This document shows, piece after piece, positions 1 through 4,568 of a DNA stretch of 7,381 nt. Made by a program: the position numbers and the translations under genes. Below the pieces are notes generated by a model. That model saw nothing but the letters and a program-made list of their open reading frames with translations, was not told the DNA's origin and did no database searches. How positions within the stretch are numbered: position 1 is the stretch's first letter; each line of letters begins with the position of its first letter. Source of the stretch: Anaerolineae bacterium. GTDB lineage: Bacteria > Chloroflexota > Anaerolineae > Aggregatilineales > UBA2796. The stretch is taken from NCBI GenBank assembly GCA_020851855.1, contig JADZBY010000517.1, forward strand, positions 1 through 7,381, given 5' to 3'.

Positions 1-983
1 CCACGTGCGCCACGCACGCGCGCCGCCACCGGACGCCCACTCAGCGGTTCGTCCGTCGGCACATTCGGGTCGACCGGCTTGCGGACGCGCGGACTCACGG
101 CGCGCACGCGCATGCGCAGGTTATCGCGCAGCCCGGCCTCAAAGAGCGCATAGGCGGGCGAGTTTTTCGGCGTGAGCAGATCGACCGTCTCCGGCCCGAA
201 CGGCGTCAGCCCGACCGTGTTGCCCGGCCCGGTGAACGGCGGCGCGGTGGTGAAACGCACATGGGCGAAGTTTCCAAGCGCGTCCTCGCCGCCCAGCGCC
301 AGCCGGATCAGGCTCAGCGACTCGACGAAGCCGTTCAGGTCCACCGCCTGATCGCTGCCAAAGGCGCTCTCGTCGTCGTCGAGCAGCACGGCGAAGATGC
401 GCTGCCCAACGCCCCGGATTCCGACGCCGACGCCAGTCTCCGACGCGCTGCCGCCGGTCACGCCGCCGGTGACCAGCAACCGCACCAATACGCCGCGCTC
501 TTCTGCGTCGCGCAGCATGTCCAGTTGGGCCAACGCCACGCCGCGTTCGGGCGCTTGCAGGTCCAGCGTCAACGTCACAACCTGCAACTCGTTGGTGATC
601 AGCTGGACGATGGCCTGATCGTGCTTTTCGCCCTGCGCCGTCGCGCCGTTTTCGCTGTGCACCAGGATGGCAAGCGCCAGGCCGGTCACCTGCTGGATGT
701 GCCCGATGGGGTCGAGCAGGTCGCGGCTGATGCGCACACAGCGCTCGATGGTATCGCCGCCTTCGCCCGATCTGGCCTCGATCTCGACCGGCTCGGCGCG
801 GTCCATAGCGTCGCGCAGGATAGCCAGCTTGGAGAGCCGCTCGTTGAAGCGCTCCGGGTCGGCGTCCACATCCTGGATGACGAACGTGCGCAGCGAGCCG
901 TCGGGCAGCACGAGCGTGACGATAACCAGCCCCGCCCGCCCGATCTCAATCTTCACGACAAAGCCTCTCACGGTGGTAATCAC
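1..983 (-). CDS. Hypothetical protein, last gene of a three-gene cassette (3' end outside window)
   Basis: I do not recognise this family. The frame is open from a GTG at 983-981 to the window edge, giving 327 visible residues and no stop, so the C-terminus is missing. The GTG start is chosen because an AAGGAG Shine-Dalgarno (995-990) lies 6 nt upstream and no other start in the frame is so placed. The N-terminus (about 1-75) alternates short hydrophobic strands and turns (VRGFVVKIEIGRAGLVIVTL), then a charged helix (about 43-62), suggesting a small beta-barrel-like domain. A second part (about 125-205) has a strand-rich stretch, a Gly-rich loop (170-193) and an acidic LLDDDES segment (200-206). 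The visible end is Arg/Pro-rich. There is no signal peptide or obvious membrane segment, so it is probably cytosolic. It starts 27 nt after the preceding gene's stop, so it is very likely co-transcribed with it. Confidence 0.85.
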   Translation of the reverse strand, partial: MITTVRGFVVKIEIGRAGLVIVTLVLPDGSLRTFVIQDVDADPERFNERLSKLAILRDAMDRAEPVEIEARSGEGGDTIERCVRISRDLLDPIGHIQQVTGLALAILVHSENGATAQGEKHDQAIVQLITNELQVVTLTLDLQAPERGVALAQLDMLRDAEERGVLVRLLVTGGVTGGSASETGVGVGIRGVGQRIFAVLLDDDESAFGSDQAVDLNGFVESLSLIRLALGGEDALGNFAHVRFTTAPPFTGPGNTVGLTPFGPETVDLLTPKNSPAYALFEAGLRDNLRMRVRAVSPRVRKPVDPNVPTDEPLSGRPVAARVRGAR

Positions 984-989
984 GGCGAT

Positions 990-995
990 CTCCTT
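990..995 (-). promoter_or_regulatory. Ribosome binding site AAGGAG for the GTG-started gene at 983
   Basis: AAGGAG reads on the minus strand with a 6-nt spacer (ATCGCC) before GTG at 983-981. It lies in the 27-nt gap after the upstream gene's TGA (1013-1011) and decides the non-ATG start. Confidence 0.75.
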
Positions 996-1010
996 CTCTG
1001 GTGACGTGGC

Positions 1011-3242
1011 TCAGGGCTGGCCGGGGCGCGGCAGTTTGCCCGCCTCGCGCAGGTCTTCAAAACTCCGGCTGTAACGGCGCACCGTGACCTCGCCGGGCAT
1101 GATGAATCCGCTGCTGCGGATCAGGAAGTCGGTCAGGCAGGCAGTGACTTTGGCGATGCCGTTCACGACGGGCGGGATGGGGCGAATGGCGCGCCCTTGC
1201 CCTTCCGCGATTTCTTCCGCGATGCTGCCGCCCACCTCGTCAATGGTGATCTCCACGATGATGAAGACGATGAAGCCGAACGGGATCAGGAAGGCGATCA
1301 GGCAGTCCAGGCAGCTTTGGCCAACGTCGAAATCGCCCAGGCGCGGCGTCAGCTCCAGGCCGCACTGCCCGTCCGTTTCCGTGCGCGTCGCGTCGATGAA
1401 GATCGGGCCGTCAAAGCTCACATCCGGGTCGGGCCAGCAGTCGATGTGCACCTCGGCCTCGCCTTCTACCCACAGGTGGCCCTCACTCTCGTCGTGCGCG
1501 CCGGGGTCGGACGGCGTGACGCTCAGTTCGTGCAGCGTGGCGGAGTTGCCGTCGCGCTCGATCAACTCCCCGCCGTTGTGCAGGTTGGGGAACTGCTCGT
1601 TGATGGCCGTGTTGATGATCTCATCGACCTTCGCCCGCCCGACGGCGACGGCCAGATCGTTCGCGCCCAGGAAATTGTCGGGCGCATGGTCATCCGCCGC
1701 CGTGCCGGTGCGCCGGTTCAGCAAGATCGAGAGCACGTTGTCGGGGATGAGCAAGAAGCCGACCGGATCGCGCAGCGGCTCGTCCGGATCGGGCGACTTC
1801 GGGCTGTACACCGGGTAGCGGCGCACCTCGAGGTACTCCGCGATGCGGCGCTTGATCAGGTCGCGCGCCGCCGCCTCGCTGAGCGCCGGCTCCGTGATCA
1901 CGCCGAATGCGCCGATGGCCGTCCGTGCCCGCGCTTTGAGCGCCGTGAGCAGCACGTTGAAGGTCGGGGCGTTGACCGTGCCAAACCCGGCCAGCGCGGG
2001 GTTGATCCCGGCCTTGATGGCGCTGGCCGTCGCATCGGTCACGAGGGGCAGCACGGTGTCCAGTTCCACCGTGTTCTTGAGCGCCGCCGGGGCCGGCTCG
2101 GTGGTGAAGTTGATGCTGACCTGATCGGCGGTGCGCGTCACGGCCCGCCAGAAGATGATGCGCCCGAACGAGGTGTACGTGCCGATGATGGGCACGTTGT
2201 TCACCGTGACGTGGACCGGGATGCGCACCTTGAGGTATTCCACGGCGGAATGGGTTTCAAACACGGCGTCGATGTGGTACGGGTTGAAGGATACGGGCAG
2301 CGCCGGGCTGAGGCTGGCGTCGCGCGCGTCGTCGTAAAGGCGCAGCGTATTACCGCTCAGCGTGATGGTGTGCGCCAGGGTATCGTAGCGCGTGTGGATG
2401 GCCGCCCGCACCTGTGCGATCTCGTAGTCGGGCGTGACCGCCGTATCAAGCTGCACCTGGGTGGCCAGCGCCGGATCGGCAGGCTCGGCGTTCATCTCGA
2501 CGGTGATCGTCGTGTCGGTCTGGATCACGCGCCGCCAGAAGACGATGCGCCCGAACGAGGTGTACGTTCCGGTCAGCGGCGCGGGCAGCGGCACGGAGAC
2601 GTAGATCGGCGCGGTGATCTTCAGGAAGCGGTCCGCGCCGTGCGTCTCCAGCGCCGCCTGGATTTCGGACGGCGTGGCGCCGTTGGGCGGCGTCAGCGTC
2701 GTATCGCGGTTGCCGTCGTAGAGCACGAGCCGGCTGCCGCCTTCGGTGTACACGTGCTGCACGGTGTCGTAGCGGCTGTGAATGGCCCGGATGAAGTTGT
2801 TCACGTCGATGACCGGCAGGCCTTCCAGCTCGACCACCTCGACATCGTTCGCGGTGATGCCGCCGAAATCCAGGCCCAGGACACGGCTCGGAACGCCCTC
2901 GACCGTCTCATCCCACGAATTGAGCAGGGCGGGCACGTTGGCGCGCACGTGCATGGTGATGCGCGTCAGGGCCGGGTCGGGCGCGTCGGGCACTTCGGCG
3001 CTGATGTCGAAGGGAAACGAGAACAGGATATGCTTGCTGTCCCGGAAGCTCAGGTCGGCGGTGCGATCCTCGTCGTCGTGGATGCGCACGTTGATGGTCA
3101 CGGTCCGGCCCGACAGATTCTCCGTGATCGGGCCGATGTTGTGCGGGTAGCGCTCTTCCGTCTTGAAGGCGAGGTGAAAGATTTCCTTCACCTTGGCCAT
3201 GCTCATCTCGATGCAGAAGTCAAAGTTAGCGGTCAGGCTCAT
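1011..3242 (-). CDS. Hypothetical 743-aa beta-rich repeat protein with C-terminal hydrophobic segment
   Basis: I cannot assign a family with confidence. The start is the ATG at 3242-3240, which has GGAGG (3253-3249) 6 nt upstream. A longer reading to 3332 would add 30 Arg/Ser-rich residues that lie inside the preceding gene. Visible layout: an N-terminal amphipathic/beta region (1-140); a tandem duplication of about 128 residues (copy 1 about 143-270, copy 2 about 271-400) sharing HxRYDT, an RLxLYD-type strand, GTYTSFGRI, FWR and LDT; and a helical linker (400-475) followed by EYLEVRRYPVY (469-479), which echoes the EYLKVRIPV of the repeats and may be a degenerate third copy. Next come a LLIPDNVLSILLN helix (497-509), a Cys-containing strand-rich region (585-640) and a strong hydrophobic stretch (about 647-665) followed by an acidic IAEEIAEG helix. 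No N-terminal signal peptide is seen, so any membrane contact would be C-terminal. The pattern loosely recalls lipid-binding TULIP-type proteins (P47/OrfX relatives), which is only a guess. It overlaps the upstream gene by 17 bp. Confidence 0.85.
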   Translation of the reverse strand: MSLTANFDFCIEMSMAKVKEIFHLAFKTEERYPHNIGPITENLSGRTVTINVRIHDDEDRTADLSFRDSKHILFSFPFDISAEVPDAPDPALTRITMHVRANVPALLNSWDETVEGVPSRVLGLDFGGITANDVEVVELEGLPVIDVNNFIRAIHSRYDTVQHVYTEGGSRLVLYDGNRDTTLTPPNGATPSEIQAALETHGADRFLKITAPIYVSVPLPAPLTGTYTSFGRIVFWRRVIQTDTTITVEMNAEPADPALATQVQLDTAVTPDYEIAQVRAAIHTRYDTLAHTITLSGNTLRLYDDARDASLSPALPVSFNPYHIDAVFETHSAVEYLKVRIPVHVTVNNVPIIGTYTSFGRIIFWRAVTRTADQVSINFTTEPAPAALKNTVELDTVLPLVTDATASAIKAGINPALAGFGTVNAPTFNVLLTALKARARTAIGAFGVITEPALSEAAARDLIKRRIAEYLEVRRYPVYSPKSPDPDEPLRDPVGFLLIPDNVLSILLNRRTGTAADDHAPDNFLGANDLAVAVGRAKVDEIINTAINEQFPNLHNGGELIERDGNSATLHELSVTPSDPGAHDESEGHLWVEGEAEVHIDCWPDPDVSFDGPIFIDATRTETDGQCGLELTPRLGDFDVGQSCLDCLIAFLIPFGFIVFIIVEITIDEVGGSIAEEIAEGQGRAIRPIPPVVNGIAKVTACLTDFLIRSSGFIMPGEVTVRRYSRSFEDLREAGKLPRPGQP
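1248..1304 (-). other. Region encoding a predicted membrane or buried hydrophobic segment
   Basis: This encodes residues about 647-665 of the 743-aa protein: an uncharged run rich in Ile, Leu and Phe (LIAFLIPFGFIVFIIV) just after a CLDC motif. Its length, about 19 residues, suits one membrane span or a hydrophobic hairpin. It is flanked by acidic sequence (GDFDVGQ before, EITIDEVGG after). It is the only such segment in this protein. Confidence 0.6.
2043..2432 (-). repeat. Internal tandem repeat copy 2 (coding) of the 743-aa protein
   Basis: This encodes residues about 271-400. Landmarks are HTRYDT (283-288), RLYDDARD, EYLKVRIP (335-342), GTYTSFGRIIFWR (354-366), TEP (381-383) and LDT (394-396). 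At DNA level the block around GTYTSFGRI (about 2145-2186) is almost identical to the copy 1 block 387 bp away (about 2532-2573), with only a few mismatches over some 40 bp. The rest of the repeat has diverged much more. Confidence 0.75.
2433..2816 (-). repeat. Internal tandem repeat copy 1 (coding) of the 743-aa protein
   Basis: This encodes residues about 143-270. Landmarks are HSRYDT (155-160), RLVLYD (171-176), RFLKITAP (205-212), GTYTSFGRIVFWR (225-237), AEP (252-254) and LDT (265-267). Each has a counterpart 128-130 residues later in copy 2. The predicted content is a leading helix, then beta strands. Confidence 0.75.
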
Positions 3243-4182
3243 CGTCGTCCTCCACCATGGGGAACCTGACGTCGCTAATCCAGCGCGTGAACGGGTTGGG
3301 CCGCTCGCCGCGCTGAATCTTGCGGAACGCATCGGCGCTCTGGATGGGGAACTGCCGCCGCTGGATGAGGCCCAGCCGGAGCAGGTCGCGCACCAGCGGG
3401 TGGCTGTCCTTGTAGAAGTACAGCGTCTCCAGGTCCACCGCTTTGGGCGCTTTGCGGGCGTAGCGCAGCTCCGGAAGCGGCGCGTCGAGGTCCAGATGGG
3501 TGACGGCGGCGCGCGGCATCTTCAGCGTCAACCGGGATGCGCCTTCCGTCGGGTCATCCGGCGTCTGGGACGGCGGGGCTGCCTGGTGCGCCATCTCGGA
3601 CTTCTGGGCGGCGCTGGTCCGGCGTTTGGGGCGCAATTTCTCGTAGACGCGCCTCATGTCCGCGTCAAAAGGCGTCTTGTACGCCGGCGCGTGGTCGCGT
3701 GTATCGAGCGGCTTCAGCCCAAGCTGGCCGAACAGAAATTCCGCCACCCACTCCGGGTCGTTCGGCCTCGGCTTGCGCCCGATCTGGCTGTGCAGGTGCT
3801 CTTCGAGGGCTTTGCGCTCGGCGTCCAGGCTCGGCGAGTATTGCAGCGTGTGCATGACGTGCCTTTGCAGGCGCGTGGAGAGCGTCACGCCGGCTGCTTT
3901 CATGGCCTGCACCGGATTCACCAGCAGCAGTTTGGCCAGATCGGGGTTGGCGTTGAAGCGCGCGAAGATGGCGTTCTGCACTTTCGCCGTGCCAAAGGCG
4001 CGGTGGCTGGTGACGGTCAGCGGCTCGAACTCCAAACGCGGCGGGCGCGCTTCACGCTTTTCCGTGGACGTATCCGCCTTGCCGGGCCGGCCCGGCTTGC
4101 GACCGCGCCGCTTGGGTTCGTCGGGCGGCGGGGCAGATTCGGCCTTGCGACGCCGTCCGCGTGGATTCTGGTTCTGCGCCAT
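3226..4182 (-). CDS. Hypothetical 318-aa protein with basic AT-hook-like N-terminus
   Basis: The family is not recognised. The ATG at 4182-4180 is preceded by GGGAGG (4195-4190) with a 7-nt spacer, a convincing start. Residues 1-50 are disordered and very basic, with KRRGRKPGRPGK (24-35), which resembles an AT-hook (Arg-Gly-Arg-Pro core) and could bind AT-rich DNA or simply be a charged linker. Residues 68-115 look helical and hold NPDLAKLLLVNPVQAMKAAG (79-98). The 'NPxxALxxxGv' flavour recalls leader or recognition segments of the Nif11/nitrile-hydratase-leader type, but at this internal position it is only a resemblance. Helical segments follow at 119-157, then a Pro/Gln-rich linker (186-216). 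The C-terminal domain (245-305) holds helices and a Trp-Ile-Ser-Asp motif, and the tail is acidic (EDDDEPD). No signal peptide or membrane segment is visible. It is the first gene of the cassette, directly downstream of the repeat array, and its last 17 bp overlap the next gene. Confidence 0.85.
   Translation of the reverse strand: MAQNQNPRGRRRKAESAPPPDEPKRRGRKPGRPGKADTSTEKREARPPRLEFEPLTVTSHRAFGTAKVQNAIFARFNANPDLAKLLLVNPVQAMKAAGVTLSTRLQRHVMHTLQYSPSLDAERKALEEHLHSQIGRKPRPNDPEWVAEFLFGQLGLKPLDTRDHAPAYKTPFDADMRRVYEKLRPKRRTSAAQKSEMAHQAAPPSQTPDDPTEGASRLTLKMPRAAVTHLDLDAPLPELRYARKAPKAVDLETLYFYKDSHPLVRDLLRLGLIQRRQFPIQSADAFRKIQRGERPNPFTRWISDVRFPMVEDDDEPDR
3249..3253 (-). promoter_or_regulatory. Ribosome binding site GGAGG for the 743-aa protein
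   Basis: GGAGG reads on the minus strand with a 6-nt spacer (ACGACG) before ATG at 3242-3240. It is embedded in the last codons of the upstream gene (Met-Val-Glu-Asp-Asp-Asp region), so ribosomes finishing that gene pass over it. That arrangement suits translational coupling and fixes the start. Confidence 0.75.
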
Positions 4183-4189
4183 ATGTCAG

Positions 4190-4195
4190 CCTCCC
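4190..4195 (-). promoter_or_regulatory. Ribosome binding site GGGAGG for the 318-aa protein
   Basis: GGGAGG reads on the minus strand with a 7-nt spacer (CTGACAT) before ATG at 4182-4180. Only about 20 bp separate it from the end of the repeat array at 4218. The leader is therefore too short to hold a complete promoter clear of the repeats, and I see no convincing -35/-10 pair there. Confidence 0.7.
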
Positions 4196-4221
4196 ACCCT
4201 CACCCCAGCTGATTAAGCAGC

Positions 4222-4279
4222 GGACAACGCAGGCGTTGTCCCTACCGTGTGCCATGTAGGGACGAGGCCTGCCTCGTCC
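4222..4279. repeat. Repeat unit 1 hairpin module (P1 4222-4241, P2 4260-4279)
   Basis: Both 9-bp stems are perfect. The middle inverted repeat pairs 4238-4245 (GTCCCTAC) with 4256-4263 (GTAGGGAC) around CGTGTGCCAT. It borrows the inner arms of P1 and P2, so the middle hairpin cannot form together with either outer one. Confidence 0.9.
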
Positions 4280-4308
4280 GACCGCACGCACACCTGTATG
4301 CCAGCAGC

Positions 4309-4366
4309 GGACAACGCAGGCGTTGTCCCTACCATGTGCCATGTAGGGACGAGGCCTGCCTCGTCC
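4309..4366. repeat. Repeat unit 2 hairpin module (P1 4309-4328, P2 4347-4366)
   Basis: Both stems are perfect. It differs from unit 1 in the central spacer by one base (ACCATG in place of ACCGTG) and in the tail after P2 (CGCACGCACG in place of CGACCGCACG). Confidence 0.9.
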
Positions 4367-4395
4367 GCACGCACGCACACCCGTATGCCAGCAGC

Positions 4396-4455
4396 GGACA
4401 ACGCAGGCGTTGTGTCCCTACGGTGTACCGTGTAGGGACGAGGCCTGCCTCGTCC
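4396..4455. repeat. Repeat unit 3 hairpin module, divergent (P1 4396-4417, P2 4436-4455)
   Basis: The right arm of P1 carries a 2-bp TG insertion (GCGTTGTGTCC), which interrupts the stem. The spacer is changed to GGTGTACCGT, adding short GGT/ACC self-complementarity inside the middle inverted repeat. P2 remains perfect. Confidence 0.9.
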
Positions 4456-4480
4456 GCACGCACACCCGTATGCCAGCAGC

Positions 4481-4538
4481 GGACAACGCAGGCGTTGTCC
4501 CTACCGTGTGCCATGTAGGGACGAGGCCTGCCTCGTCC
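4481..4538. repeat. Repeat unit 4 hairpin module (P1 4481-4500, P2 4519-4538)
   Basis: Both stems are perfect and the spacer matches unit 1. The tail is the shortest of the four (GACCGCACACCCGTATGCC). The unit ends 11 bp from the oxidoreductase stop codon, so its P2, the first palindrome transcribed on the minus strand, could protect the mRNA 3' end. No T-run follows it. Confidence 0.9.
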
Positions 4539-4568
4539 GACCGCACACCCGTATGCCTTGATGTGAGG

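Larger units (their letters stand above)
4218..4557. repeat. Four-copy tandem repeat array, 81-87 bp units with paired palindromes
   Basis: The units start at 4218, 4305, 4392 and 4477, giving steps of 87, 87 and 85 bp; the last unit is 81 bp. Each begins CAGCGGACAACGC and ends CGTATGCC or TGTATGCC. Each holds palindrome P1 (GGACAACGC, AG, GCGTTGTCC) and palindrome P2 (GGACGAGGC, CT, GCCTCGTCC), both with 9-bp stems and 2-nt centres. Between them GTCCCTAC and GTAGGGAC form a third inverted repeat around about 10 nt. Unit tails differ in the number of GCAC/GCACAC steps, which explains the length changes. GTAGGG-flanked palindromes of this type are dispersed intergenic repeats in Chloroflexota-like genomes. 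The array fills nearly all the space between the oxidoreductase stop (4569) and the 318-aa gene. It encodes no credible protein: short frames cross it on both strands only because the unit lacks stops. Confidence 0.95.

Noticed and set aside
261..1004. Plus-strand open frame opposite the left-edge gene
   Set aside because: It is an antisense shadow. The minus-strand frame has a strong AAGGAG site and an operon-like position.
1197..3269. Very long plus-strand open frame (690 codons) opposite the 743-aa gene
   Set aside because: It lies antisense to a gene with a good ribosome binding site and internal protein repeats. Its product is Arg/His/Asp/Val-rich without recognisable domains, as expected for an antisense reading of GC-rich codons.
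3243..3332. N-terminal extension of the 743-aa protein back to an ATG at 3332
   Set aside because: The 30 added residues are Arg/Ser/Ala-rich out-of-frame sequence inside the upstream gene, while the ATG at 3242 has an ideally spaced GGAGG.
4183..4217. Promoter for the 318-aa gene between the array and its start
   Set aside because: Only about 35 bp are available, partly taken by the ribosome binding site. The single AT-leaning patch (CTTAATC on the minus strand) has no matching -35 element.
4052..4518. Several short open frames on both strands across the array, encoding repeated CHVGTRPASS- or GRDNACVV-type peptides
   Set aside because: The 87-bp unit is 29 codons long and lacks stops in several frames, so repeated peptides appear automatically. 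No ribosome binding sites accompany them, and the DNA is constrained by palindromes rather than codons.
4218..4557. CRISPR array
   Set aside because: The whole unit is repeated with no unique spacers, units are 81-87 bp, and no cas genes are present.
4218..4557. Classical Rho-independent terminators
   Set aside because: The palindromes have strong stems but no T-run follows on either strand, so intrinsic termination is not supported.
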